Assembly (NCBI GenBank): GCA_946479985.1
Contig: CAMLIF010000019.1
Location: forward strand, 1-45,083
DNA from: an uncultured Flavobacteriales bacterium
GTDB lineage: Bacteria > Bacteroidota > Bacteroidia > Flavobacteriales > Crocinitomicaceae
Length of the DNA stretch: 45,083 nt
Direction of reading: 5' to 3'
Made by a program: the position numbers and the translations under genes. A model generated the notes under the pieces. That model saw only the letters and a list, made by a program, of their open reading frames with translations. It was not told where the DNA came from and did no database searches. Positions 1 through 7,681 of this stretch are shown here, piece by piece. Numbering within the stretch: position 1 is the stretch's first letter; every line of letters begins with the position of its first letter.

Positions 1-1842
1 TACCATTTTCGACAGATCATCTTCAACTAAAATCAATGAGGCTGCATCTTTGGCTATCTCTGTTCCTCTTTTTCCCATTGCAATGCCGATGTGTGCAGCT
101 TTTAATGCCGGTCCGTCATTAACACCGTCTCCGGTCATTGCCACTACCTGCTGCCTGGCTTTTAAGGCTTCGATAATTTTTAACTTTGCCTCAGGAAACA
201 TGCGGGTGAAGATTGCTGTATGCATGACGCAATCACCCAGGGCATCACCTTCGAGCTTCATGAGCTCGTCGCCGCTTATTGTTTTTTCGTATCCGTGGAA
301 ATGGATCTGCTTTGCAATGGCAGCGGTAGTTTCCGCATTGTCCCCGGTAATTATTTTCACGGAAATGCCGGCTGCGTAGAACGCTTCAAGTGTTTGCCGT
401 ATGTTTTGTTTCGGTGGATCGTAAAATGCCACCACACCTTTGAATTTGAAAGACAGATCTCCCTGATCCGTAGGAAATCCTGTTCCTGAAAAAAGCGCTT
501 CACCAACACCCAGTACCCTGTATCCGCTGCCTGATACCTGATGTACGATCTCATTTATCTGACTCTGTTCGGCTGCCGTAAGACCAGCAACTTTCATCAT
601 AGTCTCCAAAGCACCCTTGGCGGCTATGATTCTGTTTCCGCGATGATCCTCAAAGATATGCGTCATCATAGGAGGCTTACCACTCAACGGATATTCATGA
701 ACAAGTTTGAAATCGGCTCGCTCATCTTTTGGGGCGAATCGAATGTATGCATCGTGCAATGCTATTTCCATAGGATCGAATGGAATGGGCTCACTTGCCC
801 ACATACCAAGAGTAATTAACGCTTTTTCTTCTGATGTTAAGGGTTCCCGGAGGTCGGAAAGGTTCCCGGTTGAAAACACGAACAACTTTGCCAGGCTCAT
901 GCTGTTTTCCGTAATGGTTCCTGTTTTATCGACACAGATAACCGTGGCACTACCCAGTGTTTCAACCGTTTTCATCTGTTTTACGATGATCCCGGTTTTC
1001 ATCAGGCGCCATGCACCGAGTGCCATAAAAGTGGTGAATGCGACCGGGATTTCTTCGGGCAAAATACTCATAGCGAGCGTTAGGGACTGCAGAAGACTTG
1101 CTAACAGGTTGTGAGAATTACCGTAATTGATCATCCAGACCACGATAAAAACAATTGCTCCTGCAATTACCATATTCCTAACGAAGTTGGTTATCTGCAA
1201 TTCCAGCGGTGTTTTCTCTTCGTCTATGCGCTCAATGCTTTTTCCGATTTTACCCAGCCTGGTTTCGTTGCCGATAGTTGTGACAACCGCAATAGCCAGG
1301 CCGCTGGCAACTGTTGTTCCGCTGTATATCACATGATCATCCCGTGTTTTGTCTTTATAGGCAGGTAATGATTCGCCGGTAAGAATGGATTCATTCACCG
1401 AAAAGTCATTGGATTGGATAATATTTCCATCTGCAGCTATCAGGCTGCCTTCTTCAACGATGAGCCGATCACCAATCACTACCTCTTCGCTTTTTATTTC
1501 TTTAATTTCTCCGTCGCGAATAACCTTGCAGGCAGGTTGTGAAAAATCTTTCAGTTTTTCAAGGGCATTTTTGCTTCTGGAATACTGATAATTTGAAATG
1601 GAGGCCTGAAATAATATGGCTGCCAGGAGAACCGCCCCATCCCCGGTTTTGCCGCTCACAAAATAGATAGATGCTGCTACGAGCAGCAAAATGACCATCG
1701 GCTCTTTCAAAGTTCTTAAAATAGTAGCCAGAAAAGGGGATATTCTTTTGTAGGTCAATTTGTTTGACCCGAACTGCTGTCTTGCCAGTACTACTTCTTC
1801 GGATGTTAATCCGATTATTCCTTTCGCAGCTCTGTATTCCAT
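1..1842 (-). CDS. Cation-translocating P-type ATPase (3' end outside window)
   Basis: The reading frame enters from the left edge and is read on the minus strand, so the C-terminus is missing; about 613 residues are visible. It is a P2-type ATPase that pumps a cation across the inner membrane using ATP. I see an N-terminal cation-ATPase domain, two helix pairs, a TGES actuator motif, PEEIP in the M4 ion-binding helix (residues 262-266), the phosphorylation motif DKTGT (Asp305), and the hinge motif GDGVND near residue 571. A full-length enzyme would be about 830-900 residues, so the last transmembrane bundle lies outside. I chose ATG 1842; an in-frame ATG at 1878 is possible. Calcium or another divalent cation is the usual substrate of this group, but the ion cannot be decided from the visible part. 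Confidence 0.93.
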   Translation of the reverse strand, partial: MEYRAAKGIIGLTSEEVVLARQQFGSNKLTYKRISPFLATILRTLKEPMVILLLVAASIYFVSGKTGDGAVLLAAILFQASISNYQYSRSKNALEKLKDFSQPACKVIRDGEIKEIKSEEVVIGDRLIVEEGSLIAADGNIIQSNDFSVNESILTGESLPAYKDKTRDDHVIYSGTTVASGLAIAVVTTIGNETRLGKIGKSIERIDEEKTPLELQITNFVRNMVIAGAIVFIVVWMINYGNSHNLLASLLQSLTLAMSILPEEIPVAFTTFMALGAWRLMKTGIIVKQMKTVETLGSATVICVDKTGTITENSMSLAKLFVFSTGNLSDLREPLTSEEKALITLGMWASEPIPFDPMEIALHDAYIRFAPKDERADFKLVHEYPLSGKPPMMTHIFEDHRGNRIIAAKGALETMMKVAGLTAAEQSQINEIVHQVSGSGYRVLGVGEALFSGTGFPTDQGDLSFKFKGVVAFYDPPKQNIRQTLEAFYAAGISVKIITGDNAETTAAIAKQIHFHGYEKTISGDELMKLEGDALGDCVMHTAIFTRMFPEAKLKIIEALKARQQVVAMTGDGVNDGPALKAAHIGIAMGKRGTEIAKDAASLILVEDDLSKMV

Positions 1843-2144
1843 GTCTATGTAAGTTCGTTTTCCCCTGGTAAGGCTCATTGCCAACAATCCGGATTATACA
1901 GTGTGTTTCGCAGATTGCTCAAAGCTGTATTGATGAAAACCACAGCAGAATTACCAAACCAAATATCTGCATTATTTTTTTACTGCTAAACGGTAAGTCG
2001 ACTTTGATATTTTCAGAAATGTTTTTACATCATCGCTAACAAATCTCAAGGTTTCCATCTTGCTATGTTTATTGTTTTGACACAATTAATATAAGATGAT
2101 TCAACTCAATTGAATGTGCTCTTCGTTCTGATTTGATCTTTTGT
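1843..2144. other. Intergenic region upstream of the P-type ATPase
   Basis: This AT-rich gap of about 300 bp separates D-lactate dehydrogenase from the ATPase and must hold the ATPase promoter. A weak -7-like element, GATATTTG on the minus strand (1960-1967), and a half FNR-like site TTGATGAAA (1930-1938) are present but are not correctly spaced. A weak 6-bp hairpin, ATTCAA/TTGAAT (2099-2115), may mark the end of the dehydrogenase transcript. I see no convincing gene or RNA. Confidence 0.4.
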
Positions 2145-3134
2145 TCAAACCAGTTCGTTTTCACATGCAAGTCCTTTGGAAAAACAGTCCAGGTTATACA
2201 TGGTGGTTTCACAGATGTTTTTTAACGCTGTTTCGGTTAAAAATGCCTGATGGCCCGTAATCAGCACATTCGGGAAAGTCATGAGCCTGGTGAACGTATC
2301 ATCCTGTAAAACCTGTCCGGAATGATCTTCAAAGAACAAACCGCGCTCGTTCTCATAGACGTCCATTCCGAAATAGCCGATTTGTCCGTTTTTAAGGGCT
2401 TGAACTACTGCATTTGTATTTATCAGGCCGCCACGTGCTGTATTGATTAGCATAACTCCGGGTTTCATCAGATTTATTTCAGTTGGTCCGATGAGGTGTT
2501 GGGTTTGTTCATTGAGCGGGAGATGAAGAGTAATGATATCTGACAATTTGTACAGCGACTCCTGATCTGTATAAGTTACGTTGTACTGCTGTTTAATCTC
2601 TTCGTTTTCGGTTAAGTCGAATGCTACTAATTTACAGCCAAAACCATGCAGGATCCGGGCAACTACAGAACCGATTTTACCGGTGCCAATAATACCTGCC
2701 GTTTTTCCATTCATGTCGAAACCGGTTAATCCGTTCAGTGAAAAATTTTGCTCTGTAATGCGATTATGTGAGTGAATAAGTTTCCTGTTCAGGGCAAGCA
2801 TCAAACCAACTGCGTGTTCAGCTACTGAGTATGGAGAATAGGCCGGCACACGTGCAACGCGGATTCCAAGTTTTTTGGCTTTGTCGAGATCTACGTTGTT
2901 GTATCCTGCAGAGCGCAGTGTAATGAAACGAATTCCGTTCCGGTACAACAGTTCGAGGACAGGGGCAGAGGCATCATCATTTGCAAAAAGGCATACTGCG
3001 TCGCAGCCTGCGGCTAATGCTGCTGTTTTGTCGGTAAGTGCCTGATCTGAAAAAAGCAATTGATTGTTCTTTGTACTGATTTTTTCAAAATTCTCCTGCT
3101 CAAATGCGTGAAAGCTGTAGATCATTGTTTTCAT
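2145..3134 (-). CDS. ldhA: D-lactate dehydrogenase (2-hydroxyacid dehydrogenase family)
   Basis: This 329-residue cytoplasmic enzyme reduces pyruvate to D-lactate with NADH, which regenerates NAD+ during fermentation. The Rossmann motif GIIGTGKIG lies near residues 147-155. The catalytic triad is visible as Arg234 (in NTARGGL), Glu263 (in DVYENE) and His295 (in LITGHQ), within one residue of the numbering of lactobacillar D-LDH. The segment GLFFEDHS after the Glu is typical of the fermentative LdhA branch rather than of glycerate dehydrogenases. It lies 18 bp downstream of a small gene and is probably the last gene of an operon beginning with the rhodanese and phosphofructokinase genes. Substrate choice among 2-oxoacids is inferred. 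Confidence 0.9.
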   Translation of the reverse strand: MKTMIYSFHAFEQENFEKISTKNNQLLFSDQALTDKTAALAAGCDAVCLFANDDASAPVLELLYRNGIRFITLRSAGYNNVDLDKAKKLGIRVARVPAYSPYSVAEHAVGLMLALNRKLIHSHNRITEQNFSLNGLTGFDMNGKTAGIIGTGKIGSVVARILHGFGCKLVAFDLTENEEIKQQYNVTYTDQESLYKLSDIITLHLPLNEQTQHLIGPTEINLMKPGVMLINTARGGLINTNAVVQALKNGQIGYFGMDVYENERGLFFEDHSGQVLQDDTFTRLMTFPNVLITGHQAFLTETALKNICETTMYNLDCFSKGLACENELV

Positions 3135-3152
3135 TTTTCAGGTATTAATTGA

Positions 3153-3338
3153 TCAGTCATCCACACGGTGAATAGAATCTGAAGGATTTGTTTTTTTATT
3201 GATTCGCTCTTTTATCTTAGCTGGTGTTGGTCGGCAATCACAGTGCTTTTCATGTTCCGAATGCCAGCGTTCCCGCTCACTTTCAGTAGCATTTTTTGGC
3301 ATTTTGTTCTGCAGGTGCCACTCTTTGTTAATGCTCAT
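3153..3338 (-). CDS. Small His/Cys-rich conserved protein (61 aa)
   Basis: This short, highly charged protein has no signal peptide or membrane segment. The core runs W-H, then PKNAT, an acidic/basic stretch, W-H-S-E-H, H-C-D-C-R-P and P-A-K-I, so it groups several His with two Cys and could bind a metal; that is inference. I recall similar small proteins in other bacteria, without a known function. It overlaps the end of the upstream membrane-protein gene by 11 bp and precedes D-lactate dehydrogenase by 18 bp, which indicates translation from a shared message. Confidence 0.7.
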   Translation of the reverse strand: MSINKEWHLQNKMPKNATESERERWHSEHEKHCDCRPTPAKIKERINKKTNPSDSIHRVDD

Positions 3339-3735
3339 GCTTCAAATCTTTTAGTTTGTTTTTAATCAGGTATCCCATTGCAATACTAATTGCTGGTATA
3401 GAAATATAACTCAGGCCAATTGACTGAAAGTAGGTCTGAACGGAGACTTTCATCAGGGGTATGAGAACCACGCTGTCAAAAAGAATGTTGATTGCGAGCC
3501 AGGATAAGCCAACAACCCATCCATGCAGGACAAACCTGCTGTTGACCGCTCTAAAAAAATGATAAAGCAGGTAACTTCCGGAAATAGCTCCCGAAACAAA
3601 CATAACGGACTTAAACGTATTGTATTCCAGGATGAGCTGACCGTCAGAAGTGTAACAAAAAAATGAAATACTGAAGGGAATAATCCAGCTGAGAATACCA
3701 AAGTTTATGTTTCTGTAAAGAAGTGTTTTACGCAT
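3328..3735 (-). CDS. Small integral membrane protein (135 aa)
   Basis: I do not recognise the family. Four hydrophobic segments can be read (about residues 9-27, 40-60, 70-92 and 105-125), ending in a basic, His-containing cytoplasmic tail, as expected for a four-helix inner-membrane protein. It sits 56 bp after the phosphofructokinase stop codon and overlaps the following small gene by 11 bp, so it is likely part of the glycolysis/fermentation operon. No catalytic motif is evident. Confidence 0.75.
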   Translation of the reverse strand: MRKTLLYRNINFGILSWIIPFSISFFCYTSDGQLILEYNTFKSVMFVSGAISGSYLLYHFFRAVNSRFVLHGWVVGLSWLAINILFDSVVLIPLMKVSVQTYFQSIGLSYISIPAISIAMGYLIKNKLKDLKHEH

Positions 3736-3791
3736 AACGGTTATTTTAATGAGTTTAACAGTATCAATGTAATAATCGGTTTCCGGGCAGT

Positions 3792-4769
3792 TTACGCTGA
3801 TAATATGTGGAAGAGTTCTTTCATGAGTGGTGTTATTTCCAATTGCCGTCTAACAATCTTTTCAAGAGGAGTAAAGCAAATTTCACCGTTGATTTGACCT
3901 ACCATGCAGTTTTTTGTACCGGTTATAAGCCCTTCTACAGCTGCAACACCAAGTCTTGTTGCCAATAATCTGTCTGAGCAGCTGGCTGCTCCGCCGCGTT
4001 GAATATAGCCAAGAACACATACTGCCATATCGTGGTCAGGAAAGTGTTCTTTTACTTTCGCGGAAATTGCATAAGCAGTTCCGGCCTCATCACCTTCAGC
4101 AACCACAACTATAAATGATTGCTTTTTTTTCTTGCTGATTGGCCGCAGTACTTCGAGCAAATAGGGCAGATCAGTTTTTGTTTCAGGAATATGTATGGCT
4201 TCCGCCCCAATGCTGATTCCGGCATAATATGCGATAAAGCCGGCGTCCCGGCCCATCACTTCAACGAAATAAATCCTGTTGTGAGAATCAGCTGTATCCC
4301 GGATTTTGTCAATAGCCTCCATAGCAGTGTTGGCTGCAGTATCAAAACCTATGGTAAAATCGGTGCCTGAGATATCGTTATCGATTGTTTTGGGAATGCC
4401 GATCCATGGAATATCATAGGAAGCAGTAAATACGGATGAACCTGCAAGTGAGCCGTCTCCGCCGATTAGGATAACAGCATCTATTCCCGCTTTTTTAAGT
4501 TGCCCGTATGCCATTTCGCGTCCTTCTGCCGTTTTAAAGCGTTCGCTCCGGGATGAATGAAGAATGGTTCCGCCCTGATGAATGATGTGAGCAACGGTTG
4601 CTGCATCCATCTCAAAAAAATCTCCTTCTATTAAACCTTCGTATCCGCGTTGAATTCCTATCACCTTCAGATTGTAAAATAGTGCAGCCTTCGTAACAGC
4701 ACGTATGCAAGCATTGATTCCCGGAGCATCTCCTCCCGAGGTTAGCACTGCTATTTTCTTTATAGTCAT
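3792..4769 (-). CDS. pfkA: 6-phosphofructokinase
   Basis: This 325-residue enzyme phosphorylates fructose 6-phosphate to fructose 1,6-bisphosphate, the committed step of glycolysis. Visible motifs are SGGDAPGIN (11-19), GGDGS (103-107), PKTIDND (126-132, with catalytic Asp130), GFDTA (141-145), MGRDAGF (172-178) and HIPE. The Gly in GGDGS is the ATP-type residue, while the Lys in PKTIDND is the residue found in PPi enzymes and in one ATP-dependent subgroup; ATP use is predicted. I prefer the ATG at 4769 over an upstream in-frame start because it gives the normal N-terminus and a four-base ATGA overlap with the rhodanese gene, which indicates translational coupling. Confidence 0.95.
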   Translation of the reverse strand: MTIKKIAVLTSGGDAPGINACIRAVTKAALFYNLKVIGIQRGYEGLIEGDFFEMDAATVAHIIHQGGTILHSSRSERFKTAEGREMAYGQLKKAGIDAVILIGGDGSLAGSSVFTASYDIPWIGIPKTIDNDISGTDFTIGFDTAANTAMEAIDKIRDTADSHNRIYFVEVMGRDAGFIAYYAGISIGAEAIHIPETKTDLPYLLEVLRPISKKKKQSFIVVVAEGDEAGTAYAISAKVKEHFPDHDMAVCVLGYIQRGGAASCSDRLLATRLGVAAVEGLITGTKNCMVGQINGEICFTPLEKIVRRQLEITPLMKELFHILSA

Positions 4770-5512
4770 CTGTTTACTGTTTCGTTCGATTGATAGGTCA
4801 GCATGCAATTTTCTTTCAATTGGAAGTCTTCATCAATACGCTCCTTTCTGTAAACACCTTTGATAGTAGCATTTAAATTACCGTTTTCATAAAACTGGAG
4901 TGTCGGAACAAATTCAATTCCTAATTCCGTAGCGAGATACTTGTAGGTATCAATGTCTATCCTGAGGATTTTTAATTTTCCGGAGTATGTAAGTGCTAAT
5001 TCATCGAGTACAGGTTCTATTTTCCTGCAATTAATGTCGCCCGGCAGGTAAAAGCATACAAGCACTAAATGTTCAAGGTCGAGCATTTGGCTAAAATCAT
5101 GGAATGTTAATTCGGCTGGCGGAATCAATTCTTCGGGAGTCAGAGTATACCCTTCTATCAGCCATTGTTCCAGGCCGCCGTTTAGAAGAGTTACTGAAGT
5201 AAATCCTTTTGTTTTCAGATAAGTAGCCGTTTTCTCGCTCCGAATACCATTCTGACAATAGATGAATACATTTTGACTTGTATCCAGATCAGTTATCCGC
5301 CATTCGTAAGTTGGCCATTCGTAGTCGATATTTGTGGCACCGGAAATATGTCCTTTACGAAAATCACTATCCGAGCGTAAATCAATAAGAATATTGTTTT
5401 TGCCGCTTTTAATTGCTTCGGCAAATTCTCCTGGTTTCAATTCATCTGTTTGTCGTAATAAAAGATACAAACCTGAACCGGCAAGAATGAGGATCAAAAT
5501 TGGTGTTTTCAT
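4766..5512 (-). CDS. Rhodanese-thioredoxin-like fusion protein, membrane-anchored
   Basis: The 248-residue protein begins with a hydrophobic segment (about 4-19) that should act as a membrane anchor or uncleaved signal. A rhodanese domain follows (about 25-122) with active-site Cys86 in the loop CQNGIRS, and then a thioredoxin-fold domain (about 135-240). The thioredoxin active site is degenerate: the CxxC position reads D-I-N-C, leaving only Cys162. A two-cysteine disulfide exchange is therefore not possible at that site; sulfur or persulfide transfer between Cys86 and Cys162 is conceivable. The gene overlaps pfkA by four bases and starts the pfkA-ldhA gene run. The true substrate is unknown. 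Confidence 0.85.
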   Translation of the reverse strand: MKTPILILILAGSGLYLLLRQTDELKPGEFAEAIKSGKNNILIDLRSDSDFRKGHISGATNIDYEWPTYEWRITDLDTSQNVFIYCQNGIRSEKTATYLKTKGFTSVTLLNGGLEQWLIEGYTLTPEELIPPAELTFHDFSQMLDLEHLVLVCFYLPGDINCRKIEPVLDELALTYSGKLKILRIDIDTYKYLATELGIEFVPTLQFYENGNLNATIKGVYRKERIDEDFQLKENCMLTYQSNETVNR

Positions 5513-5540
5513 TTCAGTAAGTTTTAATAGTGGTATGAAT

Positions 5541-5575
5541 AAAGGGTTTGCAAGAACACGTGCTGCAAACCCTTT
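5541..5575 (-). terminator. Hairpin terminator after the BON gene
   Basis: A perfect 12-bp stem (AAAGGGTTTGCA with TGCAAACCCTTT) closes an 11-base loop. On the minus strand the stem runs into TTTATTC, giving a short U-rich tail after the BON-domain gene. It separates that gene from the downstream rhodanese gene, which must then have its own promoter within about 30-60 bp. Confidence 0.8.
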
Positions 5576-5602
5576 TCGGTAAATTCATAACTGATGAGAG
5601 TA

Positions 5603-6274
5603 CTAGGCTTCGCTGTAGTAAGGTACTTTCACTTCAATCTGATTGTCAACCTGCGTTACTCCCGGAGCATTCCAGGCGGCGCGCTGTGCATCAAGTTTTT
5701 CAGCATACGAGCGTACGGATCCTTTTAAGATCACTTTATCACCGGCATTCTCCACACGGATATTGTTTGCATCAATGGAAGCTTGTCTGTCAAAAGCCGA
5801 AACAATTTGTTTTTTCACATCTACCGGGCTGGCTGAAGGTGAAATTGTAACCAGGTTTGTTACCCCTCTCACTCCCGTCAAATGTGACAAAGCGTTGTGA
5901 ACAGCATTTTTTTGATAAAGCCAGTCAACTTTGCCTTCGGTTGTTACCCAGCCGTCTTCTACCTTTACTTTGATGCGGTCGTCTGGAACCATCGTGTCCC
6001 AGCGGAGTGCATTTATAGCAGCTTTTGCAACATCTGAATCATCTTTTTTATTGCCGAACAGTAAATCAACCTCGATATCTTCCGCTACTCCTTTTACTCC
6101 TTCTACCCGAAGCGCCGCTCTTTCTGCCTCTCTTTTTTTTGCGTAAGTATCCACAGAGCCGGATAACGTTACAATTCCATTTGATACCGCAACACCGATT
6201 TCAGATGATTTGATGGAAGGCTGCCATTTCAATTCGTCCATGACATCTTTTTGCAATTGAGAATCTGTTTTCAT
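5603..6274 (-). CDS. Triple BON-domain protein (OsmY-like)
   Basis: Starting at ATG 6274, the protein has 223 residues made of three BON domains (about 4-70, 78-145 and 150-217), each with the motif of a charged helix followed by a V-x-L-x-G-x-V strand. BON domains are thought to bind phospholipid or envelope surfaces, and OsmY-type proteins are induced by osmotic and stationary-phase stress. No signal peptide is visible at this start; the upstream in-frame start would add a hydrophobic stretch, but the FNR-like promoter ahead of 6274 argues for the shorter form. It is followed by a strong terminator and is divergent from the PAS histidine kinase. Confidence 0.88.
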   Translation of the reverse strand: MKTDSQLQKDVMDELKWQPSIKSSEIGVAVSNGIVTLSGSVDTYAKKREAERAALRVEGVKGVAEDIEVDLLFGNKKDDSDVAKAAINALRWDTMVPDDRIKVKVEDGWVTTEGKVDWLYQKNAVHNALSHLTGVRGVTNLVTISPSASPVDVKKQIVSAFDRQASIDANNIRVENAGDKVILKGSVRSYAEKLDAQRAAWNAPGVTQVDNQIEVKVPYYSEA

Positions 6275-6322
6275 AATATGAAATTTAAAAGTTACTGATA
6301 CAAATAGAAGGATTAACAAAGG

Positions 6323-6366
6323 CAAATGAAATGACCCTTGTCAAAAGGGAAGTTGATAAGTATCAA
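6323..6366 (-). promoter_or_regulatory. Promoter of the BON gene with perfect FNR-like box
   Basis: The box TTGATAAGTATCAA (6353-6366) is a perfect TTGAT-N4-ATCAA dyad. On the minus strand it is followed by TTCATTTG (6330-6323), a -7 element matching TAnnTTTG except for one base. The box centre is 36.5 bp from the last G of the -7 element, the spacing of a class II FNR/CRP activator site. The symmetric box could also influence the divergent PAS kinase gene. Confidence 0.7.
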
Positions 6367-6476
6367 TTTTTTACAGAAACAACATTTTGTTTTTTTATTC
6401 CGGTTATATGTTAAAAAACAGTGGGTTCATTATTTCCCTTTGGATAATTTACGATCTTGTAGAAGAATTGATCACT

Positions 6477-7667
6477 ATGGAGAATACAGATGAGGTTGAT
6501 GCACTTTTCAGATATACTGCTGAAGGAATTTTGATAGTTGATCAAAGTGGCTCCATAGTTCGGATTAACCCAAGTGCCGAGAGGCTTTTTGGATATGAAA
6601 GGGATGAACTGCTCAATGAGCCTATCGAAATTCTGATTCCGGGTCATTTTAAATCCAGGCACGAACATTTTCGGAATAAATACACCGATTCACCTCATGC
6701 CCGTGTAATGGGAAGCGGGATTGACCTTTATGGTCTGAAAAAAGATGGTACTGAATTACCGGTAGAAATAAGTCTCAGTCCATACAAAACCAAGAAAGGA
6801 CAGTTCGTTATTGCTTTTATAATTGATAATACAATCCGGAAACAGGCAGAAGAAAAACTTAGAAACTATTCTATTGAATTGGAAAAACAGGTTCAGAACC
6901 GCACAATAGGTTTGCAAAATGCTGTAAAAGAACTGGAAAACACGAAGCATGAGCTTCATAAAGCGCTCGATAAGGAAAGAGACGTGAATGAATTGAAATC
7001 ACGTTTTGTCTCACTGGCTTCTCACGAATTCAGAACACCCCTCACTACAATCTACACATCGCTTCATTTAATCAGCGCGCATGGAAATTTGAATGAAAAA
7101 CAGACTCAGTATGCTTTGAAAATTAAAAAATCAATCAATCATCTAACGGATATTCTGAATGACTTCTTATCGTTAAGCAAACTGGAAGAGGGGGGGATAG
7201 AGCAAAAACCCATGCAGGTGAATCTTCCGTTTGAGATAGAAGGAATAGTTGGCGAAATGAGAGAATACGGAACAACTCCGCGCGACCTGAATTATGCGCA
7301 TACAGGAGAAAATGAAGTAAATCTCGACACAAAACTTCTAAAGAACATCTTGTTTAATCTCATTTCAAATGCCATTAAGTTCTCGTCGGAAACGGATTCA
7401 ATCATTATAACTTCTCTGGTTTCCGGGGAAGAAACCCGGATTTCAGTTAAGGACAACGGAATTGGTATTTCAGAAGCAGATCAGCAGCACTTATTCGAAC
7501 GTTTTTTTCGTGGTGAGAATGCCACTTATATACCAGGTACGGGTTTAGGCCTCAATTTGGTTGCAAAATACGTGGAACTCATGTCAGGTAAAATTGTTGT
7601 TGACAGCTCAAAAGATAAAGGAACTTGTTTTACACTTATCCTGCCTAATAAGTCAGATCCTACTTAA
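6477..7667 (+). CDS. PAS-domain sensor histidine kinase
   Basis: From ATG 6477 this is a 396-residue soluble kinase with no membrane segment, so it senses a cytoplasmic signal. A PAS domain spans about 6-125, followed by a coiled coil (125-175), a HisKA domain with phospho-acceptor His183 (SHEFRTPLT), and an ATPase domain with N-box (290-303), G1 DNGIG (326-330) and G2 GTGLGL (354-359). In the PAS domain, His62 in S-R-H-E-H-F sits where FixL has its haem-ligand His, but FixL's distal Arg is replaced by Ile, and this pattern also occurs in many PAS domains not shown to bind haem. The REC-CRP regulator follows after 14 bp and is the expected partner. Confidence 0.92.
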   Translation: MENTDEVDALFRYTAEGILIVDQSGSIVRINPSAERLFGYERDELLNEPIEILIPGHFKSRHEHFRNKYTDSPHARVMGSGIDLYGLKKDGTELPVEISLSPYKTKKGQFVIAFIIDNTIRKQAEEKLRNYSIELEKQVQNRTIGLQNAVKELENTKHELHKALDKERDVNELKSRFVSLASHEFRTPLTTIYTSLHLISAHGNLNEKQTQYALKIKKSINHLTDILNDFLSLSKLEEGGIEQKPMQVNLPFEIEGIVGEMREYGTTPRDLNYAHTGENEVNLDTKLLKNILFNLISNAIKFSSETDSIIITSLVSGEETRISVKDNGIGISEADQQHLFERFFRGENATYIPGTGLGLNLVAKYVELMSGKIVVDSSKDKGTCFTLILPNKSDPT

Positions 7668-7681
7668 AACTCGCTGGGCTT

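Noticed and set aside
50..1588. Several plus-strand frames opposite the P-type ATPase
   Set aside because: They are antisense shadows; the minus-strand frame has all P-type ATPase motifs.
1930..1943. TTGATGAAA half-site upstream of the ATPase
   Set aside because: The second half matches poorly and no -7 element lies at the expected distance.
3754..3767. FNR-like site TTTAA-CAGT-ATCAA before the 135-aa membrane protein
   Set aside because: At the spacing found elsewhere the -7 element would fall inside the coding region and no match exists there.
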